A stretch of DNA of 23,814 nt from CAZCAC01 sp964496575. GTDB lineage: Bacteria > Planctomycetota > UBA1135 > GCA-002686595. Within the stretch, counting starts at the first letter, position 1. Every line of letters begins with the position of its first letter. Shown one piece after another: positions 1 to 7,105 of the stretch. The notes under the pieces are model-generated. The model searched no databases. It was not told where the DNA came from and saw only the letters and a program-made list of their open reading frames with translations. The stretch is taken from assembly GCA_964496575.1 (NCBI GenBank), contig CAZCAC010000133.1, forward strand, positions 1 to 23,814, written 5' to 3'. The translations under genes were made by a program, and so were the position numbers.

Positions 1-1041
1 AAGCCCGCTGCTGAGCTATCGGTCACGCTGGAGAACCACGGCTTCCTCTCGGGTCCCACCGACCGATCGATTGTCGTCGACCGAGGTGGATGGGATTGGG
101 AGCCGAAGCTGCGCGTCCGCACCTTCCCGGGCCCCTCGGAGCTGACCGAGAGCGAGGCGGAGAGGATAATCAGCGAGCTCGAGCAGCGAGATCCAACCGG
201 AGAGGATGTCATCCTGGGGGACCTGAGGGCCTATGTCGGCAGGCTACGGGAGAATCCCCAGCTGGAAGGAAAGATGCTGTACGAGCGCCGCCTCGACGAG
301 GTCGATGGCCCGATCGTGATCAGCGGGCTCGAGGCGGGACCGGTTACCGCCACCGTCGAGCTGGGGCCCTGGATAGAGGACCGGCGCTCGGTCCTGGGTT
401 GGGTTTCGGCGGAGCTGGAGGTCGGGCAGCGGCAGGAGGCAACCCTCCGGCTGACTCCGCTTCCCGAGCCCGAACCACCCGCGCCATTCGCCGGGACCCT
501 CTTTCTGCCGCCGGCCTGGGGAGAGCTGGACGTCCACCTGCGCCTCGGTCCGATGGACGTCGCTGGTGCCGACCGTGGAGACAACGTCAATGTCCCCTTG
601 GCGTGGATGAGGCCCGACCTCGAGAAGGAAGGGCTCTACCACTGGTCCGCCGGTAAGGTCGTGCCGGGGCGTTACGAGGTCGAGGTCTACCCTCTACATC
701 TCCTGCAGGTCCTTCGCGTTCCAGCGGGTGGCCTGCGCGATGCCCGCATCGAGCTCGGCGAGCCCGTCACCGTGGTGGTGCGCGTTCTGGAGGAGGACTC
801 GGGAGCTACTGCCTCGCTCGAGGCGTTTCACTGGCATCCCGAGTATCCACCGACGTGCAGCGGCGGGACCTTCGAAGTCGCGATGTTCGATGAGGAAGTT
901 GGCGGCTATCGGTTCATCGCTCCGGCGGGCCGCGTGAGTCTGTCCTGCTGGAGCGAAGGTCCCTATCAACCGCACCTTCAGGCCCATGACGTTCACGCCG
1001 GCTCCAACGAGATCACCGTCTATCTGGAGAGGGATCGATGA
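1..1041 (+). CDS. Hypothetical protein, 5' end outside the window
   Basis: The frame is open from base 1 to the TGA at 1039-1041 (346 codons visible), so the start codon lies upstream of the window. I do not recognise the family. The visible protein is acidic and rich in beta-prone segments. It has alternating stretches such as ITVYLERDR at the end and a TVVVRVLEED segment that recalls carboxypeptidase-regulatory-like or other beta-sandwich repeats found in planctomycete surface proteins. No catalytic motif or membrane segment is visible in this part. The stop is followed by a small GC hairpin (1042-1056) without a T-tract. The next gene, on the opposite strand, ends 44 bp downstream. High GC at third codon positions supports this frame over the overlapping one at 90-656. 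Confidence 0.7.
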   Translation, partial: KPAAELSVTLENHGFLSGPTDRSIVVDRGGWDWEPKLRVRTFPGPSELTESEAERIISELEQRDPTGEDVILGDLRAYVGRLRENPQLEGKMLYERRLDEVDGPIVISGLEAGPVTATVELGPWIEDRRSVLGWVSAELEVGQRQEATLRLTPLPEPEPPAPFAGTLFLPPAWGELDVHLRLGPMDVAGADRGDNVNVPLAWMRPDLEKEGLYHWSAGKVVPGRYEVEVYPLHLLQVLRVPAGGLRDARIELGEPVTVVVRVLEEDSGATASLEAFHWHPEYPPTCSGGTFEVAMFDEEVGGYRFIAPAGRVSLSCWSEGPYQPHLQAHDVHAGSNEITVYLERDR

Positions 1042-1085
1042 GCCTGGGCCTCAGGCCGACGAGGTCGACGCCCTGATACCGCGAG

Positions 1086-1544
1086 TCACTCCTCTCGCGC
1101 CGCGACGATCCTTCGCAACGCTTCCACATCGATTCCATCCTGAGGCCTGGGACTCCCCGACTTCAGCAGGATCAGCCCTTCCGCTCCGAGGAACGGTATG
1201 GGTACGCCTCCATCGTGGACCTCGAGGTGGGCGAGGAGATCCTCGTACCGTCGGCCTCCCATGCGGGTGAAGATGTCGACCGGAAAGTCCTCGATCAAGC
1301 GTACGGCTCCTTCCTCGTCCGTGAAGTCGGCGACGTCGAGCTCGCGGGCGTACCCTTCCCCGAAACCGGAGAGAACGTCGAGCAAGCGGCGTAGGTTCGA
1401 CTGCTCCGCATCGACGAGAATGTCCAGATCCTCAGTCGTGCGGACGAAGCCATTCAGAGCGCAGGCGATGCCCCCGACGACCAGGAAGCGGACCTCAGCG
1501 CCGACGAGGTCGGCCAACAACTTTTCGAGGAGGCCAGGATCCAT
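1086..1544 (-). CDS. AbiEii/MNT-like nucleotidyltransferase
   Basis: This 152-residue protein has the core of the DNA polymerase beta-like nucleotidyltransferase fold. The glycine pair is at 24-25 (VVGGIACALNG), followed by the paired metal-binding aspartates D39 and D41 in TEDLDILVD. A probable third acidic residue is D90 in FPVDIF. The C-terminal segment LILLKSGSPRPQDGID matches the 'LKxxxxRxxD' tail seen in AbiEii and MenT-like proteins and in related families of unknown function. Such enzymes transfer nucleotides to tRNA or protein and often act as toxins. No antitoxin, HEPN or AbiEi-like partner is visible: the 221 bp upstream (1545-1765) is too short and shows no clear gene. The ATG at 1542-1544 is preceded by GAAGG directly against the start codon, so the ribosome site is poorly spaced. 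Fold confidence is high; the biological role is unknown. Confidence 0.8.
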   Translation of the reverse strand: MDPGLLEKLLADLVGAEVRFLVVGGIACALNGFVRTTEDLDILVDAEQSNLRRLLDVLSGFGEGYARELDVADFTDEEGAVRLIEDFPVDIFTRMGGRRYEDLLAHLEVHDGGVPIPFLGAEGLILLKSGSPRPQDGIDVEALRRIVAAREE

Positions 1545-1765
1545 CCTTCAACCCCGTGTTCTCGTAGCGGGTACCAGGCGGCCTCAGTCGATCAATCGCG
1601 AGCAAGAGCTGCGCCAAGCGACGGAGGGGGTCGGGTTCTCGATATCGTCCAACGATCTTGCGAACCTTCATCTACATGGTCGATCCTACCGCGAGATGCT
1701 GCTGGGAGCGAGGAATGACCCCTTTCTGGTCCCGGCAGGAGCTCGAGATGTACCAGGCGTCTTCA

Positions 1766-2917
1766 TCAGAACGGAAGAACTCGACACTCACCGGATGACT
1801 CGCCCTCCCCCGGCAAAGAGGTCGGGTCCTCCTCGGGCGACGGACCCTGGCGGCATGCCGGGTGGTGGTCGTGCAGCCGTCCCCGCGGCGCCGGCGCGAT
1901 GAACCCATCGCGGCCGTTGGCCGTGCCGTGCATCGCTCTGATCGCCTCACCGGTGAGTTCCCCGGCCACTCGCGCGAACCGGACGTCGCTCTCCAGCAAG
2001 ACCCGGTAGGTGGCGTAACTACAGCGGTTGCTCGAGCTCGGTCGCCGGAGCGCGCGCGACATCTCCGCCCAGGTCTGGGAGCTGACGTCGTGCAGAAGTC
2101 CGACGCGGAGTACCTGCCAGAGATCGACCTCCCTCCCGGACCGCCTCGCCGTCCACGTCCCGTCTCGTCGAGCGCGCCCCTCGATCGCCCAGAGCACCTG
2201 CGCCTCCAGCACCAGGGAGAGCCCGTTCCGCTTCCGGCCCCCGGCCGGCGACTTCTGGCGGAGCCAGTGCGTCAGCCTCGGTGGGGCCGCTTCGATCAGA
2301 TCGTCCAGTTCATCGTGATCGAAACGGGAGAACAGTCGCCCTTCGATCCACTCGGACAACCCGACTCGCGTCCGTTGCCGGAGCAGCTCGGCGTATCCCT
2401 GCCGGGGTGGGAGACCAGGGGCGATCCGCGCGAGGCGCTCGTCGATCCAGTCCCGCGACAGCCAGCGCGGCCCGCGATCCTCGACGTGTCGACTCGCACT
2501 CCCGTGGGCGTACTCCCAGGGCGAGGTGGCCAGGCCGGCTTCGACGGCGAGGTTGTCGATGTAGGCGTGGACCGCGTCGCGGTAGGCCCTCGTTCGGATC
2601 CGCTTGGAACGAAAGCGACTGCGGAACAGAGGTCCCTCGCGGTTCCGGTGCTGGTTGAACCAGCGGACGTACGTGTTCGTGACCCTTCGTATCGCCTCGG
2701 ACAGCTCTCCCTTCGGGCTGCGTACCAGGAGGTGGTACTCCGCCGGAAGCAGCGAGTAGGCGTGGACCTCGAGCCGCCCCGCGCGGACCTGCCGCGCTAC
2801 CGCGCAGAGGAACTGCCGCACCTCTTGCCTCGCCTCGAATACAGCCAGCGGCGCCACACCGCGGTTCATCACGTGGTGCCAGTCGCCGGGTTCGTCTAGT
2901 CGGAGGGCTCTGGGCAT
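1766..2917 (-). CDS. RAYT/IS200-like Y1 transposase with altered HUH motif
   Basis: A 383-residue protein of the Y1 transposase (REP-associated tyrosine transposase) group. The N-terminus has the usual W-H-H-V-M-N-R-G start (13-20). The metal-binding region reads VHAYSLLPAEYHLLV (51-65), where family members normally read N-H-x-H; here the first histidine is Glu60 and only His62 remains. Downstream are the basic GPLFRSRFRSKRI segment (95-107) and Y119 in AYIDNLAVEAGL, the position of the catalytic tyrosine. Residues from about 150 to 383 form a long C-terminal extension typical of planctomycete versions, possibly a DNA-binding helical domain. The family cuts single-stranded DNA at REP-like hairpins through a 5'-phosphotyrosine link. 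With the changed histidine this copy may be weak or inactive in cleavage. The ATG sits against a hairpin that could limit translation. Confidence 0.87.
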   Translation of the reverse strand: MPRALRLDEPGDWHHVMNRGVAPLAVFEARQEVRQFLCAVARQVRAGRLEVHAYSLLPAEYHLLVRSPKGELSEAIRRVTNTYVRWFNQHRNREGPLFRSRFRSKRIRTRAYRDAVHAYIDNLAVEAGLATSPWEYAHGSASRHVEDRGPRWLSRDWIDERLARIAPGLPPRQGYAELLRQRTRVGLSEWIEGRLFSRFDHDELDDLIEAAPPRLTHWLRQKSPAGGRKRNGLSLVLEAQVLWAIEGRARRDGTWTARRSGREVDLWQVLRVGLLHDVSSQTWAEMSRALRRPSSSNRCSYATYRVLLESDVRFARVAGELTGEAIRAMHGTANGRDGFIAPAPRGRLHDHHPACRQGPSPEEDPTSLPGEGESSGECRVLPF

Positions 2918-2931
2918 GGGCGGATTCGCCC
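2918..2931 (-). promoter_or_regulatory. Hairpin abutting the transposase start codon
   Basis: Read on the minus strand, GGGCG-AATC-CGCCC ends exactly one base before the ATG at 2915-2917. The stem can extend across the start codon by pairing GGC upstream with the GCC of codon 2, leaving A and T bulged. The only purine-rich ribosome-binding candidate (GGCGGG) lies inside the 5' arm. This resembles the self-limiting leader known for IS200 tnpA. The structure is visible in the sequence; the regulatory role is inferred. Confidence 0.45.
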
Positions 2932-2961
2932 GCCACGACGGCCTCGAGGCAGCGTCGTTTC

Positions 2962-2975
2962 GGGTCTGACACCTT
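2962..2975 (-). other. Candidate transposase-associated motif AAGGTGTCAGACCC
   Basis: On the minus strand, AAGGTGTCAGACCC lies 45 bp upstream of the transposase start. From memory, AAGGTGTCAGA-type sequences recur next to Y1/RAYT genes in planctomycetes and proteobacteria and may mark an element end or recognition site. No second copy was found in this window, so its link to the transposase rests on position alone. Confidence 0.3.
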
Positions 2976-3049
2976 GTTGGCGTTCAGATCCGCCGCGCCG
3001 TCGGTACTCTTCGAGATAAACCGGCGCTCTTCTCTGCCCCTGGTGAAGC

Positions 3050-5116
3050 TCAGCGATTGCCGAGATCCTCTTCGGCGATCGGGCGGGGCGTCTCGCCCAG
3101 CGCCCCCATCGTCAGGTCGAGCACCGCACCGCCGGTCTTGTTGAACCACTCGACGCGGATCGGATGCCAGCCGGCGGCGAGAGGGGCGACGCCCGACACC
3201 GTCTTCGGCCCATGCAGGCCGTCGTTGTCGACCACCAGCTGATCGCCGATGTAGAGGCGGGAGCCGTCGTCGGAAGTCAGGTTGAAGGCGTAGGCGTCGT
3301 CGGCGGGGACGCGCAGGACGCCGGTGTAGAAGTGAACGACGTACTCCGCGGCCCACGAGGCCCCCAGGCCCAGGTCGGGGACGATCACCGAGTCTTCGAC
3401 GAAGGCCGGATGCTCCGGCAGCTCGTCGTAGCTCCCCGAGATCGTCTCGAGGCGCAGTCCGGGCGTGATCCTCGCGCCCTCGGCGAGCGCCGGCCGTGGT
3501 TCGACGCGGGTGAAGTCGCGACCTACGAAGTGGGTCGCGGGCATGTCTCCATGGAAGGGCATGACGCGAAGCTGCGCGGAGTCGGTCAGCGTCAGTGGCC
3601 CCTCGTAGAGCGGCGAGTCCCTTCTCGGCGCGGACCCGTCGAGCGTGTAGCGCAGGTCGAGGCCGTGAGAGCGTGCATCGAGTGTCACCGTCAGGGGCCG
3701 CACGAAATGGTCCGCCGCCGCCTCGATGGTCGGCGTCCTGTAGATCACCGGTACCTCGTCGAACTCGAGCGCGAGGACGGTAGCGATCGGGTCCCGGCGG
3801 CCGGCGTCGAGCAGCAGTCGAATACCCCCGATCAACGGCTCCAGCGTGACTCCACGTTCCAGCTGGAGATCTCCTCCGGCGCTGAGCTGCCTCGCGCTCA
3901 CCGGCTCCGTGCCGAGCCCGACCAGATCTATCCCACCGCTCTCGGGCCAATCGATGACGAACAGGTAGATCGTTGTCCTCCCGTCCGGCTCCGTTCGCAT
4001 CGTGGCGCGCCCGAACCGGAGCTTCTCGAAGGGACTCGCCGACGTCCCGTAGATCCCCTCGCCGTTCACCGCGAGCCAGTCACCCATCGCCTCGAGCCGC
4101 TCCAACGCCTGCTCGGGGAAGCGCCCCTCCGCGGTAGGGCCGACGTTCAGCAGGAAGTTCCCGCCCTTCGAGGCGATGTCGATCAGCTTGTGGATCAGAT
4201 CCTCGTTCGACTTCCAGTCGTCGTCCGCCGCGTTGTAGCCCCAGTGGCGGTTCATCGTCATGCACGTCTCCCAGTCGACCCCGGGCAGGCCGGTGGCGGG
4301 GATCTCCTGCTCGGGCGTACCGAAGTCGCCGGCGTAGCCACCCTCGGTGGTCATCCCGGCCATCCCACCGCGGCCGACGTCGACGCGGTTGTTGACGATG
4401 ACGTTCGGCTGCAGCTCGCGGCAGAGGTCGTAGAGCGGCTGCCCGTGGCCGTGGTTCCAGGTGCGCTCCCACTCGCCGTCGAACCACATCACGCCGATAT
4501 CGCCGTAGTTCGTGAGCAGCTCGGTGACCTGCGCGTGCAGGTAGGCGATGTAGCGATCGAAGTCCGCGCCCTCCGCGCTCCACTCCTCCCAGTCGCGTCG
4601 GGGGAGATAATCGGGGTGGTGCCAGTCCATGATCGAGTGGTACCAGCAGATCTTCAGCCCGTGCTTGCGGCACGCCTCGGCGAGCGGTTTGAGCAGGTCC
4701 TTGCCGTACGGCGTCGACATCACGTCCCAGTCGGTCTCCTTCGAGTCGAAGAGGCAGAAGCCGTCGTGGTGCTTGCTGGTGATGACGATGTACTTCATCC
4801 CCGCCCGTTTGGCGGCGAGCACCCACTCCTCGGCGTCGTACTCGACCGGGTTGAACTGCGGCAGGAACTCCGCGTAGACGTCGCGCGGAACCTTCGCCGT
4901 GGTGCGAATCCACTCCGCGTGCCCCGTGGCTCCCTCCCACGCGCCGGCAGGGATCGCATAGAGACCCCAGTGAATGAACATCCCGAAGCGCGCCTCCCGC
5001 CACCAGTCGAGGCGGGGGTCGCGGAGCTCGGTCTCCTCCGGCGTCGCGGCGCAGGAGAAGAGCGGGATGACGGCGAGGAGCAGCGAAGAGAGCAGGGGCA
5101 GTCGGGTTCGGGACAT
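3050..5116 (-). CDS. Alpha-L-fucosidase (GH29), lipoprotein, with chitobiase-like and PA14 domains
   Basis: A 688-residue enzyme predicted to remove alpha-L-fucose from glycans outside the cytoplasm. The ATG at 5116 is preferred over one at 5251: it is preceded by GAGG at good spacing and begins a lipoprotein signal (MSRTRLPLLSSLLLAVIPLF, then S-C with Cys22 as the lipidated residue). The GH29 barrel covers about 31-350, with the family motifs WWREARFGMFIHWGLY (38-53), KHHDGF (115-120) and VMWFDGEW (209-216). Asp213 is at the position of the catalytic nucleophile. A beta-sandwich follows (about 355-460), then a chitobiase/hexosaminidase C-terminal-like domain (about 465-535, RYTLDGSAP). A PA14 domain (about 550-672, SDDGSRLYIGDQLVVDNDG) is often a glycan-binding module. 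Ordinary GH29 enzymes are about 450-550 residues; the extra length is the last two domains. It has its own promoter and no obvious operon partner. Confidence 0.95.
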   Translation of the reverse strand: MSRTRLPLLSSLLLAVIPLFSCAATPEETELRDPRLDWWREARFGMFIHWGLYAIPAGAWEGATGHAEWIRTTAKVPRDVYAEFLPQFNPVEYDAEEWVLAAKRAGMKYIVITSKHHDGFCLFDSKETDWDVMSTPYGKDLLKPLAEACRKHGLKICWYHSIMDWHHPDYLPRRDWEEWSAEGADFDRYIAYLHAQVTELLTNYGDIGVMWFDGEWERTWNHGHGQPLYDLCRELQPNVIVNNRVDVGRGGMAGMTTEGGYAGDFGTPEQEIPATGLPGVDWETCMTMNRHWGYNAADDDWKSNEDLIHKLIDIASKGGNFLLNVGPTAEGRFPEQALERLEAMGDWLAVNGEGIYGTSASPFEKLRFGRATMRTEPDGRTTIYLFVIDWPESGGIDLVGLGTEPVSARQLSAGGDLQLERGVTLEPLIGGIRLLLDAGRRDPIATVLALEFDEVPVIYRTPTIEAAADHFVRPLTVTLDARSHGLDLRYTLDGSAPRRDSPLYEGPLTLTDSAQLRVMPFHGDMPATHFVGRDFTRVEPRPALAEGARITPGLRLETISGSYDELPEHPAFVEDSVIVPDLGLGASWAAEYVVHFYTGVLRVPADDAYAFNLTSDDGSRLYIGDQLVVDNDGLHGPKTVSGVAPLAAGWHPIRVEWFNKTGGAVLDLTMGALGETPRPIAEEDLGNR

Positions 5117-5167
5117 CGGATTCCTCGGGACTCTCACGAAGGACTCTCGGGGCGGGGTGCGACCCCG

Positions 5168-5196
5168 AGAATAGTGACCGCAGGACTCAACACCAA
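5168..5196 (-). promoter_or_regulatory. Predicted promoter of the fucosidase gene
   Basis: On the minus strand a -35-like TTGGTG (5191-5196), a 17-bp spacer and a -10-like TATTCT (5168-5173) precede the fucosidase start by about 50 bp. Immediately after the -10 is an inverted repeat CGGGG-TCGCA-CCCCG (5153-5167), which would overlap the transcription start and could be an operator. The leader also holds an 8-bp direct repeat GAGAGTCC between 5120 and 5150. These are sequence matches only. Confidence 0.45.
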
Positions 5197-5402
5197 CTCG
5201 TGTCGAGTCCTCTCCGATCTCCCGCCGCGGCGTCAGTCCCCCCGTCGGCATGCTCGGGAGACCCCTGCCCTGGTCGATCTCGATCCTGGTGCTAGGATCG
5301 ACGGTGTGTCCGCGCGGTTGGCTCGCTCAGCGGCGCCTCTCGAAGCCAGGGAGGTGTGAGCCCCGATTGGGCCTGGGCGATCGTTGTGAACACCCGGAGG
5401 GG

Positions 5403-5808
5403 ATGATGAAGGCCATGCGCGTCAGTAGACCGTTGATCACCGCGGGAGCCGCTCTCGCCCTGTGGAGCCCCGCCGCGGCCCAAGGCTGGGTCGAGCTTCA
5501 CCGACTGTACGCGAGCCACGGCGCGTGGTGGGCCCTGTCAGATGAGCTACCAGACCACCGCTTTGTTCGGTGACGGCCTGCGCTGCGCGACCGGACAGGT
5601 GATGCGTTTCACGCCACCGCAGAACTCGGGGGCGGCAGGGTCGATTCAATTCGGCCCCGGGTTCGTCTCGTTCTCGTGCGGCGGTGGGGGCTACTGCATC
5701 ACTCCGGCGTCCACCTGGAACTTCCAGGCCTGGTTCCGAGATCCGGGGGGGCCGTGCGGGAGCGGCTTCAACACCTCGAATGCGGTCGGGGTGCTCTTCC
5801 TTCCCTGA
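5403..5808 (+). pseudogene. Remnant of a secreted protein: signal peptide and half of the six-cysteine module in different frames
   Basis: The first frame starts at the tandem ATGs at 5403/5406, after GGAGGG, and encodes a clear signal peptide (KAMRVSRPLITAGAALAL...SPAAAQG). It loses coding sense soon after and stops at 5573. A second frame, open from 5437, carries FGDGLRCATGQVMRF, then SFSCGGGGYC, NFQAWFRDPGGPC and a terminal VGVLFLP before the TGA at 5806-5808. This matches the second half of the C-terminal module found on the neighbouring secreted proteins. The functional domain and the first half of the module are missing, and the two pieces are out of frame. The simplest reading is a gene that suffered an internal deletion with a frameshift. 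An alternative is that 5542-5808 is still translated as a small protein. A possible -10 (TAGGAT, 5293-5298) lies upstream, but the -35 is poor. Confidence 0.6.
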
Positions 5809-5874
5809 GGCGGACCTCATCCGGGAAACCAGATGGTTGAGAGGTCCCACCTCCCCGGATCGCCCCCACTCGGT

Positions 5875-5910
5875 TACATTCAGCAGGAGTCCTCCTATCC
5901 AGTGGAGGAC
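5875..5910 (+). promoter_or_regulatory. Possible -10 box and 5' hairpin before the 5938 gene
   Basis: TACATT (5875-5880) could be a -10 box; no good -35 is visible 17 bp upstream. About 9 bp after it, GTCCTCC (5889-5895) and GGAGGAC (5904-5910) form a perfect 7-bp stem with an 8-base loop. This would place the hairpin at the very 5' end of the transcript. The Shine-Dalgarno AGAGGTG follows and is not in the stem. Confidence 0.35.
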
Positions 5911-5937
5911 GGTTCGAGAGCCCCAGAGGTGAACGCC

Positions 5938-7086
5938 ATGACTGAGATCCCCGGTTTGCGTCCCCTGGCCACGCTGGCAGCGGCGCTGGTCCTGGGTGGA
6001 ATTGCACCGGCGCAGTGGAACGACGGCTTCGAGACCTACCAGGATGGGTCGATTCTCGAAGGCCAGGGAGATTGGCACGGCTGGGACGGGGTCAACACCC
6101 CTGACTCCCTGGTCTCCAGTCAGTACGCGAGTGAAGGTGCACACTCGGTGCAGATCAATGCCGGCGCGGACACCGTTCACGAGTTCGACGGCATCGACTC
6201 GGGAAGGTGGATGATCGTCACCGACGTGTACACCCCTTCCTCGTTCATCGGCAAGGTCTACCTGATAGTGATGAACTACTACCAGGACGGAGGCCCCTAC
6301 CAGTGGGCGGTCCAGGTCGGCTTCAACGGCGACAGCGTCGAGGTCCAGTGCAACTGCGGTTCGGGCACGCCCACGACCGCGCCGCTCATCTTCGACGAGT
6401 GGGTGGAGTTCCGGGTCATCGTCGACTTCTCGCTCGACGAGACCGAGGTCTTCTACGGCGACACCCTGCTGGGGACCTACCCCTGGACCGCCGGGCCTTA
6501 CGGCTCCGGGTCCTACGGCCTGCCCCAGATCGACGCCATCGACCTCTACTCCGACGCCAACAACTATCCGCACGTCACCGAGATCTACTTCGACAACGTC
6601 CGAGTCGTTCCTTTCCAGGGTTCGGTCGGCACGGCGTACTGCTTCGGGGACGGATCCGGAGCCGTCTGCCCCTGCGGCAACAATGGCAATCCGGAAGAGG
6701 GGTGCGCCCACGGCGGCGGCGTTGGCGCCAAGCTGTCCGCATACGGAAGCGCCGTCGCCGCGGCGGATGACCTGGTCTTCACCGGAATACAGATGATCCA
6801 GAGCGAACCGGCGCTGCTCTTCGCCGCCAATAATGCGATCAACGGCGGCGACGGCACTCCGTTCGGAGACGGGCTGCGCTGCGCCGGCGGAGGGCTGGTG
6901 CGGCTCGGCGTGAAGATGGCGGACAGCGCCGGCTCGGCGAGCTGGGGTCCGGGGTTGGCGCAGACGGGCGGCTGGCTCGCGGGAGACACACGCCGTTTCC
7001 AGGCGTGGTACCGCGACCCGGTGTCGAGCCCCTGTTCCTCCTACCAGAACCTGACCACGGGACTCGAGATCGATTTCGTCCCCTAG
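5938..7086 (+). CDS. Secreted protein, predicted beta-sandwich plus six-cysteine C-terminal module
   Basis: A 382-residue exported protein. The ATG at 5938 is chosen over one at 5833 because it follows AGAGGTG and opens a signal peptide (LRPLATLAAALVLGGIAPAQ, cut near residue 26). Residues 27-230 begin NDGFETYQDGSI and contain regularly spaced beta strands ending in EIYFDNVRVVP. This pattern resembles concanavalin/LamG-like jelly-roll domains that bind carbohydrate, although no ligand residues can be assigned. Residues 234-382 are the shared C-terminal module (YCFGDGS, CPCGN, GLRCAGG, RRFQAWYRDP, SPC) with six conserved cysteines that could form disulfides. No catalytic motif is seen. The FG-GAP gene follows after 19 bp on the same strand, so the two are probably co-transcribed. 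Confidence 0.85.
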   Translation: MTEIPGLRPLATLAAALVLGGIAPAQWNDGFETYQDGSILEGQGDWHGWDGVNTPDSLVSSQYASEGAHSVQINAGADTVHEFDGIDSGRWMIVTDVYTPSSFIGKVYLIVMNYYQDGGPYQWAVQVGFNGDSVEVQCNCGSGTPTTAPLIFDEWVEFRVIVDFSLDETEVFYGDTLLGTYPWTAGPYGSGSYGLPQIDAIDLYSDANNYPHVTEIYFDNVRVVPFQGSVGTAYCFGDGSGAVCPCGNNGNPEEGCAHGGGVGAKLSAYGSAVAAADDLVFTGIQMIQSEPALLFAANNAINGGDGTPFGDGLRCAGGGLVRLGVKMADSAGSASWGPGLAQTGGWLAGDTRRFQAWYRDPVSSPCSSYQNLTTGLEIDFVP

Positions 7087-7105
7087 TACACAGCGGAAGA
7101 AGACG

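Noticed and set aside
1042..1056. Hairpin GCCTG-GGCCT-CAGGC after the first gene considered as a terminator
   Set aside because: The stem is only 5 bp and no T-tract follows.
1545..1765. Searched for an antitoxin gene between the nucleotidyltransferase and the transposase
   Set aside because: The gap is only 221 bp, and I saw no frame with a plausible start and gene-like codon use.
1862..2899. Long open frame on the + strand opposite the transposase
   Set aside because: The minus-strand frame has recognisable Y1 transposase motifs. The opposing frame has none and is explained by high third-position GC.
2310..3950. 546-codon minus-strand frame overlapping both the transposase and the fucosidase
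   Set aside because: It is arginine-rich low-complexity sequence in a shifted frame and overlaps two well-supported genes.
3164..5359. 731-codon + strand frame antisense to the fucosidase
   Set aside because: It has no motif or signal peptide, and the antisense GH29 gene is unambiguous.
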